From Acidipropionibacterium timonense (GTDB lineage Bacteria > Actinomycetota > Actinomycetes > Propionibacteriales > Propionibacteriaceae): a stretch of 64,000 nucleotides of DNA. Shown piece after piece: positions 42,601-51,927 of the stretch; the first letter of the stretch is position 1; the number at the start of each line of letters is the position of its first letter. Where the stretch lies: the NCBI RefSeq assembly GCF_900605005.1, contig NZ_LR027558.1, forward strand, positions 340,510-404,509, given 5' to 3'. The notes below the pieces were generated by a model that was not told the DNA's origin, made no database searches, and saw nothing but the letters and a program-made list of their open reading frames with translations. A program made the position numbers and the translations under genes.

Positions 42601-43503
42601 GTGAGCCCAGAGACGACCCCCGGCCGAGTGATCCTCGCCGGAACCCCCATCGGTGACTCCGGGACGGCGTCCCCTCGGCTGCTCGAGACCCTCGCCGGGG
42701 CGCGGGTCATCGCCGCCGAGGACACCCGACGCCTGTCCGATCTGCTGCGGCGCCTCGGCGTGACGACGCCGGCTCGGGTCGTCTCGTACTTCGAGGGCAA
42801 CGAGGCGGCCCGCACCCCCGAACTGCTCGAGATGCTGGCGGCCGGGCAGGACGTCGTCGTCGTCACCGACGCCGGGATGCCGTCGGTGTCCGATCCCGGC
42901 TTCAGGCTGGTGCGTGCGGCCATCGATGCCGGGTTCCGGGTGACCTCGGTGCCCGGGCCCACCGCCGTCACGACCGCGCTGGCGTTGAGCGGGCTGCCCA
43001 CCGATCGGTTCTGCTTCGAGGGGTTCCTGCCGCGCAAGCAGGGGGAGCGACGCCGTCGCCTGCAGACCCTGGCCACCGAACCGCGCACCATGGTGCTCTA
43101 CGAGGCCCCGCACCGGCTGGCCGACCTGCTCGACGACGCGGCCGAGATCCTCGGTGCCGACCGGCCGGCGGCCGTGTGCCGGGAACTCACGAAGACCTGG
43201 GAGGAGGTGCGGCGGGGCGGCCTCGGCGAGCTGGCGATCTGGGCTCGTGATGCGGCCCGCGGCGAGATCACCCTCGTCATCGCCGGAGCCGAGGGGGCCG
43301 AGGTGTCGCTGGAGCGTGCCCTGGAGCTCGTCGAGGATCTCGTCGACGATGGCGTCAAGACCTCCCGGGCCGTCGCCCGGGTCGCCGCGAGCACCGGACT
43401 GCCACGACGCGAGCTCTACGACGCGGTGCTGGCGCGTCGGGAGGTCGGTGGGGATGCCGGCGCACAGGAGGCGGGGCCGGTGCAAGGGACGGACGGCCGA
43501 TGA
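42601..43503 (+). CDS. rsmI: 16S rRNA (cytidine-1402-2'-O)-methyltransferase
   Basis: 300 residues from GTG. Tetrapyrrole-methylase fold: ILAGTPIGDSGTASPR, AAEDTRRLSDLLRRLG, VVSYFEGNE, VTDAGMPSVSDPG, PGPTAVTTALALSGLP and RELTKTWEEVRRG. Modifies C1402 in the ribosomal P site. First gene of rsmI-tatD-ksgA-ispE-marR; the next start overlaps its stop (ATGA). Confidence 0.95.
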   Translation: MSPETTPGRVILAGTPIGDSGTASPRLLETLAGARVIAAEDTRRLSDLLRRLGVTTPARVVSYFEGNEAARTPELLEMLAAGQDVVVVTDAGMPSVSDPGFRLVRAAIDAGFRVTSVPGPTAVTTALALSGLPTDRFCFEGFLPRKQGERRRRLQTLATEPRTMVLYEAPHRLADLLDDAAEILGADRPAAVCRELTKTWEEVRRGGLGELAIWARDAARGEITLVIAGAEGAEVSLERALELVEDLVDDGVKTSRAVARVAASTGLPRRELYDAVLARREVGGDAGAQEAGPVQGTDGR

Positions 43504-44405
43504 GGCTCACCGACACCATCGAGGACGCCCTGGCCGGGCGCGGCCTGCCGACGCTGCCCGTGCCCCTGGCCGCCGAGACGATCGACTCGCACACCCATCT
43601 CGACACGGTCCGCGAGTTCACGACCCTCGTCGCCGCGCAGTCCCTGGCGGCCGCGGCGAAGGTCGGGGTGACGCGGATCGTCCAGATCGGCTGTGACGTC
43701 GACGGATCGCGGTTCGCCGAACGACTCGCCCGGGGCCGGACCGGGGTGGTCGCCGCCGTGGCCATCCACCCCAATGACGCCGTGCGCATCGCCCGCCGCT
43801 CCCGGCAGGATCTGGCCGAGGCGCTGCGCGTCGTCGACGAGCTGGCCGGAGCCGGGCCGCACGTGCGCGCCATCGGGGAGACCGGCATCGACCACCACGA
43901 GACCCCCGAGGGCCCGGACTGGGACCTCCAACGTGAGGTCTTCGCCGCGCACATCCGAATGGCCCACGAGCACGGCCTGACCCTGGCCATCCACGACCGT
44001 GACGGGCACGACGACGTCCTGGCCGTCCTCGACGAGGTCGGCTGGCCCGACCGCGTCATCATGCACTGCTTCTCCGGCGACGAGGACCTGGCACGTACCT
44101 GCGTCGAGCACGGGGCGTGGCTGTCCTTCCCCGGCGTCCTCACCTTCAGGAACGCCGACAACCTGCGCCGAGCGTTGGCAGTGACGCCCCGCGAGCGGAT
44201 CCTCGTCGAGACCGACGCGCCCTTCCTCACGCCGACGCCCTGCCGGGGCAAGCGCAACGGGCCGTACCTGCTTCCGCACACCGTCCGGTTCCTCGCCGAC
44301 CAGCTCGGTTGGGACGAGCGCGAGTGCTGCGAGCAGCTGCGGCTCAACACCTTCGAGGCGTACGGCGGGCCCTGGCCGGCCCATGGGGAGGACGACGATG
44401 TCTGA
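43500..44405 (+). CDS. tatD: TatD-family metal-dependent DNase
   Basis: 301 residues. Amidohydrolase-type metal ligands in [30 protein letters not shown] and ETDAPFLTP. 3'-5' exonuclease/DNase in the family. Overlaps ksgA by 8 bases, the usual actinobacterial arrangement. Confidence 0.93.
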   Translation: MRLTDTIEDALAGRGLPTLPVPLAAETIDSHTHLDTVREFTTLVAAQSLAAAAKVGVTRIVQIGCDVDGSRFAERLARGRTGVVAAVAIHPNDAVRIARRSRQDLAEALRVVDELAGAGPHVRAIGETGIDHHETPEGPDWDLQREVFAAHIRMAHEHGLTLAIHDRDGHDDVLAVLDEVGWPDRVIMHCFSGDEDLARTCVEHGAWLSFPGVLTFRNADNLRRALAVTPRERILVETDAPFLTPTPCRGKRNGPYLLPHTVRFLADQLGWDERECCEQLRLNTFEAYGGPWPAHGEDDDV

Positions 44406-45264
44406 GGGCCTGCTCGACCCCACCTCGGTGCGGGCCATCGCCGAGCGGATCGGCCTGCGTCCCACGAAGACACGCGGCCAGAACTTCGTCCATGACGCCA
44501 ACACGGTGCGACGCATCGTCTCCCTGGCCGAGGTCGGCCCCCGGGACCGGGTCATCGAGGTCGGGCCCGGACTGGGGTCGCTCACCCTGGGTCTGCTCGA
44601 GACCGGGGCGCAGGTCGTCGCCGTCGAGATCGACGAGGTGCTGGCAGCCCAACTGCCGGCCACGGTCACCGAGCGGATGCCCGAGGCGGCGTCCCGCCTG
44701 GACCTCGTGACGAGCGACGCCCTGGCCGTCCGGGAGCTGCCCGGGCAGCCCCCCACGGCGCTGGTGGCCAACCTGCCGTACAACGTGTCGGTGCCGGTGC
44801 TGCTGCACATGCTCGACCTGTCGGAGTCGTGGCGGACAGGGCTGGTCATGGTGCAGCTCGAGGTCGCCGACCGCCTCGTCGCTGCTCCGGGGTCGAAGGT
44901 CTACGGCGTGCCCAGCGCCAAACTCGCCTGGTGGGCGCAGGCCAGCCGTGTCGGGACGGTACCCCCCAAGGTCTTCTGGCCGGTGCCCAACGTCGACTCG
45001 GGACTGGTACGGATCGTGCGACGCGAGCCCCCGGTCACCGAGGCCACCCGCGAGCAGGTCTTCACCGTCATCGACGCCGCCTTCGCCTCCCGGCGCAAGA
45101 TGCTGCGCGGGGCGCTCGCCGGCCTGTGCGGCGGATCGGCGAGGGCTGCCGAGCTCATCGAGGCCGCCGGTGTCGACCCGACCCTGCGCGGCGAGGCCCT
45201 CGACATCGCCGCCTTCGCCGCGGTGGCCGAGGCACTCCTGCGCGGGGGAGCCCTGCGTGGGTAG
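44398..45264 (+). CDS. ksgA: 16S rRNA dimethyladenosine transferase
   Basis: 288 residues, ATG at 44398 with GGGGAGG upstream. Dimethylates A1518/A1519. Motifs: [34 protein letters not shown], and the catalytic [13 protein letters not shown] (NLPY); C-terminal FPVPNVDS-like segment [13 protein letters not shown]. Confidence 0.95.
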   Translation: MSEGLLDPTSVRAIAERIGLRPTKTRGQNFVHDANTVRRIVSLAEVGPRDRVIEVGPGLGSLTLGLLETGAQVVAVEIDEVLAAQLPATVTERMPEAASRLDLVTSDALAVRELPGQPPTALVANLPYNVSVPVLLHMLDLSESWRTGLVMVQLEVADRLVAAPGSKVYGVPSAKLAWWAQASRVGTVPPKVFWPVPNVDSGLVRIVRREPPVTEATREQVFTVIDAAFASRRKMLRGALAGLCGGSARAAELIEAAGVDPTLRGEALDIAAFAAVAEALLRGGALRG

Positions 45265-45273
45265 GTTGTCCCC

Positions 45274-46227
45274 ATGACCAGCTTCGACGAGTTCTGGCCT
45301 CCGGCCCCCTCCACCGTGACCGTGCGAGTGGCGGCGAAGGTCAACCTCGCGCTGGGGGCGGGCCCGCTCGCCGAGGACGGCTACCACCCGCTGGCCACCG
45401 TCTTCGAGGCCATCGGTCTGCACGACGTCGTCACCGCCACCGACCGGGAGGACGACCTCATCACCATCACCGTCACGGGAGCCGACGCCGACCTCGTCCC
45501 GGCCGACGGCACGAATCTCGCGGTCCGCGCGGCACAGCTGCTGCGATCGAGCTGGGGGCACCCCGGACTGGGTGCTGATCTTCGGATCGACAAGACCATT
45601 CCCGTGGCCGGTGGCATGGCCGGCGGGTCGGCCGACGCCGCCGGCGCGCTGCTGGCGTGCTCGGTGCTGTGGGACCTCGACACCAGCCCGGACGACCTCC
45701 ACGACGTCGCCGCCCGGCTCGGCTCCGACGTCCCCTTCTGCCTCACCGGCGGGGTGGCCCTGGGGCGCGGTCACGGGGACCAGCTCGTCCCGGTCATCAG
45801 CCGTGGTACCCATGTGTGGGTCCTGGCCACCTCGACCGTCGGTCTGTCGACCCCGGCGGTGTACCGCCGTTTCGACGACCTCGCCGTCGACGGCGGCGAC
45901 ATCGTTCCCACTGAGCTCATCTCGGCGCTGGCAAGGGGGCGGATCGACGAGGTCGCCGGACTGCTGCGCAACGACCTGCAGGCCGCGGCCGTCGACCTGC
46001 GGCCAGAGCTCGGCGAGGTGCTCGAGGTCGGTGTCCAGGCCGGGGCCCTGGCCGCCCAGGTGTGTGGATCCGGCCCGACCTGCGCCTTCCTCGTCGCCGA
46101 CGAGACCACTGCCCGGACGGTCGCGCAGGGGTTGGCCGAGCTCGACCAGGTGCGCACCACGAGGATCGCCCGCGGGCCGGTCGCCGGTGCCCAGCTGTTG
46201 CCCGGATCCCTGCCCTCGGGGGCATGA
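45274..46227 (+). CDS. ispE: 4-diphosphocytidyl-2-C-methyl-D-erythritol kinase
   Basis: 317 residues, GHMP kinase of the MEP isoprenoid pathway. VAAKVNLALGAGPLAEDGYHPL at the N-terminus, ATP loop IPVAGGMAGGSADAAGAL, and C-terminal CGSGPTCAFLV. Linked to ksgA as in most actinobacteria. Its stop overlaps the MarR start (ATGA). Confidence 0.95.
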   Translation: MTSFDEFWPPAPSTVTVRVAAKVNLALGAGPLAEDGYHPLATVFEAIGLHDVVTATDREDDLITITVTGADADLVPADGTNLAVRAAQLLRSSWGHPGLGADLRIDKTIPVAGGMAGGSADAAGALLACSVLWDLDTSPDDLHDVAARLGSDVPFCLTGGVALGRGHGDQLVPVISRGTHVWVLATSTVGLSTPAVYRRFDDLAVDGGDIVPTELISALARGRIDEVAGLLRNDLQAAAVDLRPELGEVLEVGVQAGALAAQVCGSGPTCAFLVADETTARTVAQGLAELDQVRTTRIARGPVAGAQLLPGSLPSGA

Positions 46228-46829
46228 CGATGCCGGAGGGGCAGCAGGGGCCCGAGGAACCGGGCCGGCCGGCGGACGTGGAGCGGTGTGCGCCGCCGGA
46301 TGCCGCGGATGACCTCCGGATGGCCCCGGATGCCGTCGACGACATCATCGCCGCCTGGCGACGGGAGCGCCCCGACCTGCCGGTGGAGGCGATGGAGGTG
46401 TGGTCGCGGGTGACCCGGCTGTCGCGGCGTCTCGACCGCGCCCGCTCCCGGGCCTGTGCGACGGCTGGCCTGGAGATCTGGGAGTTCGACGTCCTGGCGG
46501 CGCTGCGCCGGGCGGGGGAGCCCTACCGGCTCAGCCCCGGGGCCCTGCTGGCCGAGCTCGAGGTCACCTCGGGGACGATGACCAATCGCGTCAGTCGCCT
46601 GGCCGACCGGGGACTGGTGGAACGCCGTCCCAACCCCGAGGACGGCCGGGGGGTCATCGTCGTCCTCACGACGCAGGGGTGTGCCCGGGTCGACCGGGCA
46701 CTCGAGGAACTGTTGGCCTCGGAGGGCAGGTTGCTCGGCGCCATGGACGCCGCCCGGGTGGCCGACCTGGGACGCACCCTCAGGGTCGTCCTGGCTCGTC
46801 AGGAGGAACTCGACCGGGACGACGGGTGA
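46224..46829 (+). CDS. MarR family transcriptional regulator
   Basis: 201 residues. After a 45-residue acidic leader, a MarR winged helix: WEFDVLAALRRAGEPYRLSPGALLAELEVTSGTMTNRVSRLADRGLVERRPNPEDGR-type sequence with the wing DGRGVIVVLTTQG at about 145. Translationally coupled to ispE. Its 3' end overlaps the convergent TetR gene by 50 bases. Target unknown. Confidence 0.88.
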   Translation: MTMPEGQQGPEEPGRPADVERCAPPDAADDLRMAPDAVDDIIAAWRRERPDLPVEAMEVWSRVTRLSRRLDRARSRACATAGLEIWEFDVLAALRRAGEPYRLSPGALLAELEVTSGTMTNRVSRLADRGLVERRPNPEDGRGVIVVLTTQGCARVDRALEELLASEGRLLGAMDAARVADLGRTLRVVLARQEELDRDDG

Positions 46830-47466
46830 GCCTGGGCTCGGCCGAGAGGCGGGCCAGGCCGTTGAGGCCGAGATCGACGAGATGGGCGGCGACGACCTCC
46901 TTGGCCGGCTGCCGGTCGTCGAGCCAGGCCAGGCCGGTCATGCCGACCATCCCGGTGAGCGCCTGGGCGTAGATGCTCACGTGTTCCGGATCGAGCCCGT
47001 GCTCGAGGAACCTGTCGTGGAGGATTCCCTCGACCCAGGCGGCGACGTCGGAGAGGATCGAGGCGTAGGACCCGGTGGCCGACCCGACGGGGGAGTCCCG
47101 CGAGATGATGCGGAACCCGTCCGGATGGTCGTCGATGTAGTCGAGCAGGGCCAGGACGGCTGACTCGAGGGTGCGCCGCGGGCCCTGGTGGGGTTGGTCG
47201 AGGGCATGGCGCAGGGCGTCCTGCAGCAGCCGCACCTGCCGATCGACGACGACGGCGTACAGCCCGTCCTTGGACCCGAAGTGCTCGTAGACGATGGGCT
47301 TGGAGACGCCGGCGCACGCGGCGATCTCCTCGACCGAGGTGCCGTCGACGCCGTTGGCGGCGAAGAGGCCGGCGGCCACCTCGATGAGCTGCTCGCGACG
47401 CTCGCCGCTGGTCATCCGCACCCGTCGTGAGGTGGTGCGGGACGACTCGACGGGGTGCTCGCTCAT
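46780..47466 (-). CDS. TetR family transcriptional regulator
   Basis: 228 residues. Helix-turn-helix at about 18-65 (RREQLIEVAAGLFAANGVDG, TSVEEIAACAGVSKPIVYEHFGSKDGLY). The C-terminal ligand domain has WVEGILHDRFLEHGLD and LTGMVGMTGLAW, similar to mycobacterial-type TetR repressors of lipid and drug genes. No obvious neighbouring target on its own strand. Confidence 0.9.
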   Translation of the reverse strand: MSEHPVESSRTTSRRVRMTSGERREQLIEVAAGLFAANGVDGTSVEEIAACAGVSKPIVYEHFGSKDGLYAVVVDRQVRLLQDALRHALDQPHQGPRRTLESAVLALLDYIDDHPDGFRIISRDSPVGSATGSYASILSDVAAWVEGILHDRFLEHGLDPEHVSIYAQALTGMVGMTGLAWLDDRQPAKEVVAAHLVDLGLNGLARLSAEPRLTRRPGRVPPDEPGRP

Positions 47467-47647
47467 GGCTCGAATCTATCGTGTGGCCCCGGGCCCGAGG
47501 TCGTCGCGCAGCCGGCGGCGCGATGCCATCGCACGGCTCCGTGGCGCGCGCCGACGGGACTCGCCCCGCCTGTCGCCTCGCGTCCCGCCTGTCGCCTCGC
47601 GTCCCAGTCGTGCCGTGCCGTACCCTTGTGGCGCTCGCCAGAGCGAT

Positions 47648-47726
47648 CCCCGGTTGGTCTGCCGGCAGGGCCCGCCTGACTTTGAATCAGGACCAGCGAC
47701 GCAGGTTCGACTCCTGCCCGGGGAGC
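47648..47726 (+). tRNA. tRNA-Gln (anticodon UUG) with unusual variable arm
   Basis: Acceptor TCCCCGG/CCGGGGA, D-stem GGTC/GGCC, anticodon stem CCTGA/TCAGG with loop CTTTGAA (UUG), and T-arm GCAGGTTCGACTCCTGC. The stretch between anticodon and T stems is about 9 bases (ACCAGCGAC), longer than the usual 4-5, and two bases instead of one separate the D and anticodon stems. CCA is not encoded. Confidence 0.8.
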
Positions 47727-47869
47727 GGTGGTGGGAGGCGACGTTGTCGTGGACTCCTCACCGGCGACGACGGACGCGGGAGACTCATCGCTGTCCTCGG
47801 TTCGTGGGCCGTCGAGATCTCGGATCTGGTCGGGTGCACCTTCCACCTGAAGGTTCGGAAGCCACTCTC

Positions 47870-47887
47870 GTAACATCCTTCTGTTAC
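47870..47887. promoter_or_regulatory. Candidate AbiE operator
   Basis: GTAACATCCTTCTGTTAC: perfect 6-bp arms GTAACA/TGTTAC around 6 bases, ending 9 bases before the ATG of the AbiE fusion and thus over its likely promoter. AbiEi antitoxins are known to repress their own operon through inverted repeats in this position. Confidence 0.6.
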
Positions 47888-47896
47888 TTTTGTGCC

Positions 47897-49378
47897 ATGA
47901 GGCCATCCATGGAGGCGATCAATCCGCTGCTGGCCGACCAGTGGGGGATGGTGACCACAGGGCAGGCGGAGGCCGCCGGAGTGTCGCGGGTGACAATCAA
48001 ACGGATGGCCGACGCCGGAGAACTCGTGCAGCTACGTCGTGGGGTGTACATGTCCCCACAGTTCCCCATGACCGACCTTGACCCCATGCGAGCAGCGTGG
48101 CTCGCCGCCGACGCGAGCCGGACCCGAGCCGACCGTTACGACGACGTGGACCAGGTCATCGTCGCGGAGGAGTCCGCGGCGCGACTCCACGGGATCGGGG
48201 ATCTGCCCGTCGCTGAGATCCGGTTCAACTCCCGTCGTCGTATCAGGGTCGACGGCGCAGCCACCTCCTCCGAGCCGATCGTTCGTGCCGAGTGGGACTG
48301 GCTCGACGGGTTGCCCGTCACAAGTCCCCGCCGCACCATCGAGGACCTCGTCCGAAGTGGACGATGGAACGACGACCACGTGCGCTCCGTCATCGACGAC
48401 GCCATGGACAAGGGGATACTGAAACCCGCCGACGCAGCACGATCACGACTCATCCTGCGGGTCGCTCCACACCTCGCTCCACCCGCCAGCCACCAGTCCG
48501 TGGCCCAATTGCTCCGCAACGACGCCAAGGCACGTGGTGTGGCCGCCAACGACGCCATTGCCGAGTTCACCCGTATGCTCTTCCTGGCCAGCCTCATGGA
48601 ACGCACCGATGACTGGGTCGTCAAGGGCGGCACCGGGATGTTGTGCCGGTTCGGGAAGGTGCGTTCGACGAAGGACCTGGATCTGTTCCGTGTCGGGGTG
48701 GGCGACAACGATTCGCCAGCCAGATCCGCCCAGTATCTGGTCCATGTCATGAACGGTGTGACCGTTGGCGCCTACACCTTCGGCTGCGCCTCGCCCCCGT
48801 CATCATCTGGTGAGGACCGGGACTCGCATCGGGTCATGGTGACGGTGGCCTCGAGGGGTGCCCGGCCCGTGGCCACGTTCTCGGTCGATGTGTCAGCCAA
48901 GGTGCACCTGTCGAAGGATCCCGACATGGCCATGGCAGAGCGCAGTGATCGCGCGGACATTCCCGGTTATCCACGTCGATTCCCCGTGAGGCTGTACCCC
49001 TTGGAGAACCAGATGGCCGACAAGATCTGCGCCATGTACGAGGTGCACAACGGCCGGGCATCGACCAGATATCGCGACCTCTATGACCTGGCCGTCATGG
49101 CTGACCGGGGAGTGATTGACGCGCCATCCCTCATCGATGCGGTGAGGGAGCAGCAGGTGCGCAGGAGCCTCAGTGTTCCCCGGCCTCTCATGCCGCCGTC
49201 ACCCACCTGGCCGAGCGAGTACGACCGTGCCGTGCGCAAGATGGCCCGCCCGGGCCGGCCGCAGTATGCGACGTATGAGGCCGCGGTCCGTCTCGTCGAG
49301 GCAAGGCTGGGGGCCGCACTCGACATGGTCGGAGCCTCGCCCACCGCCCAGGGGTCGACCTCGCCCACAGTGGAGTAG
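47897..49378 (+). CDS. AbiEi-AbiEii fused type IV toxin-antitoxin protein
   Basis: 493 residues. Residues 1-190 are AbiEi-like: winged helix [34 protein letters not shown], then [14 protein letters not shown] and [15 protein letters not shown]. Residues about 200-470 are the AbiEii nucleotidyltransferase: [18 protein letters not shown], the GGT loop [12 protein letters not shown] (about 243), KDLDLF (about 260) and [11 protein letters not shown] (about 393). AbiEi and AbiEii are normally separate overlapping genes. No Shine-Dalgarno is visible, so it may be leaderless. Inserted between tRNA-Gln and glmU. Start ATG at 47897; the next Met is codon 5. Confidence 0.85.
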   Translation: MRPSMEAINPLLADQWGMVTTGQAEAAGVSRVTIKRMADAGELVQLRRGVYMSPQFPMTDLDPMRAAWLAADASRTRADRYDDVDQVIVAEESAARLHGIGDLPVAEIRFNSRRRIRVDGAATSSEPIVRAEWDWLDGLPVTSPRRTIEDLVRSGRWNDDHVRSVIDDAMDKGILKPADAARSRLILRVAPHLAPPASHQSVAQLLRNDAKARGVAANDAIAEFTRMLFLASLMERTDDWVVKGGTGMLCRFGKVRSTKDLDLFRVGVGDNDSPARSAQYLVHVMNGVTVGAYTFGCASPPSSSGEDRDSHRVMVTVASRGARPVATFSVDVSAKVHLSKDPDMAMAERSDRADIPGYPRRFPVRLYPLENQMADKICAMYEVHNGRASTRYRDLYDLAVMADRGVIDAPSLIDAVREQQVRRSLSVPRPLMPPSPTWPSEYDRAVRKMARPGRPQYATYEAAVRLVEARLGAALDMVGASPTAQGSTSPTVE

Positions 49379-49497
49379 GCGGTGACGTCGCTGCCCGGGT
49401 AGCCAGCGGTGGTGGGAGACGACTGGGCCGTGCCTGTGTCGGACTCGGCCGCTAGAGTTGGGTCCTGCCTGCCGTATCCGAGCGATGGGGGATCACC

Positions 49498-50910
49498 GTG
49501 ACGTCCAGTCCGTCCGAGGCCCGCGCCGAGACCGTTGCCGCTGTCATCGTCCTGGCCGCTGGTGGCGGCACCCGGATGAAGTCGTCGAAGTCGAAGTTAC
49601 TCCATGAGGTCGCCGGCCGTCCCATGCTGTCGTGGGCCGTCGCCGCAGCGCGCGGACTCGACCCCGAGCACCTCGTCGTCGTCGTCGGTCACAAGCGTGA
49701 GCAGGTCGAGGCGCACCTCCACGAGGACGCCCCCGACGTGCGCACCGCCGTCCAGGCCGAGCAGAAGGGCACCGGGCACGCCGTCGCCTGCGGGCTCGAG
49801 GGGCTCGGAGAGCTCCACGGCCAGGTCGTCGTCACCTACGGCGACGTCCCCATGCTCACCGGTCAGACCCTGCGTGACCTCGTCGCCGCGCACCGTGAGC
49901 AGCGCAACCTCGTCACCGTGCTCACCGCATGCGTCCCCGACCCCACCGGGTACGGGCGCATCCTGCGTGAGGGGGACACCGTCACCGGTATCGTCGAGCA
50001 CAAGGACGCCACTGCCGAGCAGCGGGCCATCGACGAGATCAACTCCGGCATCTACGTCTTCGACGCCCAGGCGCTGCGAGACGGGGTCGCCGGGCTCTCC
50101 AATGACAACGCCCAGGGCGAGTACTACCTCACCGACGTCGTCACCATGGCTGCGGCGGGCACCATCAGCGCTCCCGGGCTGAGCGGCGTCGGGGCCTGGC
50201 GCACCGACGACCTCTGGCAGACCGAGGGGGTCAACGACCGCGTCCAGCTGGCCCGGATGAACCGCGAGGTCAACCGGCGCACCCTGGAGCGCTGGATGCG
50301 TGCCGGCGTCACCATCGCCGACCCGGCGACGACGTGGATCCAGCCGGACGTCGACATCGACCAGGACGTCGAGATCGAACCGGGAACCTTCCTCAACGGG
50401 GCGACGACCATCGGCTCGGGGTCACGGATCGGCCCGGACTGCACCCTCATCGACACCGAGGTGGGGCATGACGCCGTCGTCACCCGCTCCGAGGCCACCC
50501 TGGCCGTCATCGGCGACGGGGTGCGGGTGGGGCCCTGGGCCAACCTTCGCCCCGGCACCGTCCTGTCGGCCCAGGTGCGGGTCGGCGCCTTCGTCGAGAC
50601 GAAGAATGCCAAGGTCGGCGAGGGATCGGCGCTGCCGAGGCTGTCCTATGTCGGCGACGCGCGGATCGGCCGCGGTGTCACCGTGGGCGGCGGGACCGTC
50701 TTCGCCAACAACGACGGCGAGGTGAAGAACCGCAGCGCCGTGGGTGACGGCGTCTTCCTCGGGTCGAACTCGACCGTCGTCGCCCCCGTCGAGATCCCCT
50801 CCGGCACCGCCGTCGCAGCGGGGTCCGTCATCGACGCCACGGCGTCCACAGTCTCGGACACGACGTCCGATCAAGGAACAGACAACCCGAGCCCGGAGGC
50901 GGACCTGTGA
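49498..50910 (+). CDS. glmU: Bifunctional GlmU (UDP-GlcNAc pyrophosphorylase; acetyltransferase domain altered)
   Basis: 470 residues from GTG. N-terminal uridyltransferase with LAAGGGTRMKS, QKGTGHA, TYGDVPML, and INSGIYVFD is intact. In the C-terminal left-handed beta-helix, Arg (NLRPGT) and Lys (ETKNAKVGEGS) of the acetyltransferase site remain. The catalytic His of the canonical PHLSYVGD is Arg381 (LPRLSYVGD), and the Tyr of ANYDG is Asn405 (ANNDG). The 24-residue spacing between the two equals that in E. coli (363/387). Acetyltransfer may be impaired. Overlaps prs (GTGA). Confidence 0.92.
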   Translation: MTSSPSEARAETVAAVIVLAAGGGTRMKSSKSKLLHEVAGRPMLSWAVAAARGLDPEHLVVVVGHKREQVEAHLHEDAPDVRTAVQAEQKGTGHAVACGLEGLGELHGQVVVTYGDVPMLTGQTLRDLVAAHREQRNLVTVLTACVPDPTGYGRILREGDTVTGIVEHKDATAEQRAIDEINSGIYVFDAQALRDGVAGLSNDNAQGEYYLTDVVTMAAAGTISAPGLSGVGAWRTDDLWQTEGVNDRVQLARMNREVNRRTLERWMRAGVTIADPATTWIQPDVDIDQDVEIEPGTFLNGATTIGSGSRIGPDCTLIDTEVGHDAVVTRSEATLAVIGDGVRVGPWANLRPGTVLSAQVRVGAFVETKNAKVGEGSALPRLSYVGDARIGRGVTVGGGTVFANNDGEVKNRSAVGDGVFLGSNSTVVAPVEIPSGTAVAAGSVIDATASTVSDTTSDQGTDNPSPEADL

Positions 50911-51875
50911 GCGGAGCCACGCGACCCAACAACAAACATCTCATGGTGTGCTCGGGGCGGGCATACCCCGAACTTGCCGATGAGGTGGCCCAGGAACTCG
51001 GGGTCGAGCTCGTCCCCTCCCGCCAGGTGACGTACGCGAACTCCGAGATCTACGTCCAGTTCCAGGAGTCGGTGCGCGGCTGCGACGCCTTCGTCATCCA
51101 GTCCCACAGCGCCCCGGTCAACGAGGCCATCATGGAGCAGCTCATCATGGTCGACGCCCTCAAGCGGGCCTCGGCCAAGCGCATCACGGTCGTCTCGCCC
51201 TTCTACCCCTACGCCCGTCAGGACAAGAAGCACCTCGGACGCGAGCCCATCTCCGCCCGACTCATCGCTGACCTCTATCGGGCGGCGGGGGCCGACCGCA
51301 TCATGAGCGTCGACCTCCACGCCGCCCAGATCCAGGGCTTCTTCGACGGTCCGGTCGATCACCTGTGGGCCCTCCCGGTGCTGTCGGACTACGTCCACGC
51401 CAAGTACGCCGAGGAGGACATGGTCGTCGTCTCGCCGGACGCCGGTCGGGTGCGCCTGGCCGACATGTGGACCGACAAGCTCGGATGCCAGCTCGCCATC
51501 ATCCACAAGCGTCGCGACCCCAACAAGGCCAACGAGACGACGACCCACGAGGTCGTCGGCGACGTCAAGGGCAAGACCTGCCTGCTCGTCGACGACATGA
51601 TCGACACCGCCGGCACCATGTGCCAGGCCGCCCGCGCCCTCAAGGAACACGGCGCCGCCCGGGTCGTCGCCGCCGCGACGCACCCGGTGCTGTCCGGCCC
51701 GGCCGCCGACCGCATCAACGCCTCGCCCATCGAGGAGCTCATCGTCACCAACACCCTGCCCATCCGCGAGGGCATCGAGATCCCGGTCATGACGGTGCTG
51801 TCGATCGCCCCGCTCATCGCCAAGGCCATCCAGGAGGTCTTCGAGGACGGGTCGGTGACGAGCCTGTTCCGCTGA
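50907..51875 (+). CDS. prs: Ribose-phosphate pyrophosphokinase
   Basis: 322 residues from GTG overlapping glmU. Makes PRPP for nucleotides, His and Trp. Motifs: CSGRAYPELADEVAQ, SPFYPYARQDKKHLGREPIS, SVDLHAAQIQGFFD, and the PRPP loop VDDMIDTAGTM. glmU-prs is a standard gene pair. A strong hairpin follows. Confidence 0.95.
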   Translation: MSGATRPNNKHLMVCSGRAYPELADEVAQELGVELVPSRQVTYANSEIYVQFQESVRGCDAFVIQSHSAPVNEAIMEQLIMVDALKRASAKRITVVSPFYPYARQDKKHLGREPISARLIADLYRAAGADRIMSVDLHAAQIQGFFDGPVDHLWALPVLSDYVHAKYAEEDMVVVSPDAGRVRLADMWTDKLGCQLAIIHKRRDPNKANETTTHEVVGDVKGKTCLLVDDMIDTAGTMCQAARALKEHGAARVVAAATHPVLSGPAADRINASPIEELIVTNTLPIREGIEIPVMTVLSIAPLIAKAIQEVFEDGSVTSLFR

Positions 51876-51890
51876 CGGCGCTCGTCGAAC

Positions 51891-51927
51891 GGTCGTGCCG
51901 GGGTGGGATTCCCACCCCGGCACGACC
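51891..51927. terminator. Perfect 17-bp hairpin after prs
   Basis: GGTCGTGCCGGGGTGGG (51891-51907) and its exact complement (51911-51927) flank the loop ATT. It is a likely rho-independent-type terminator of glmU-prs, without a T-run. Its last base touches the ATG at 51928. Confidence 0.85.
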
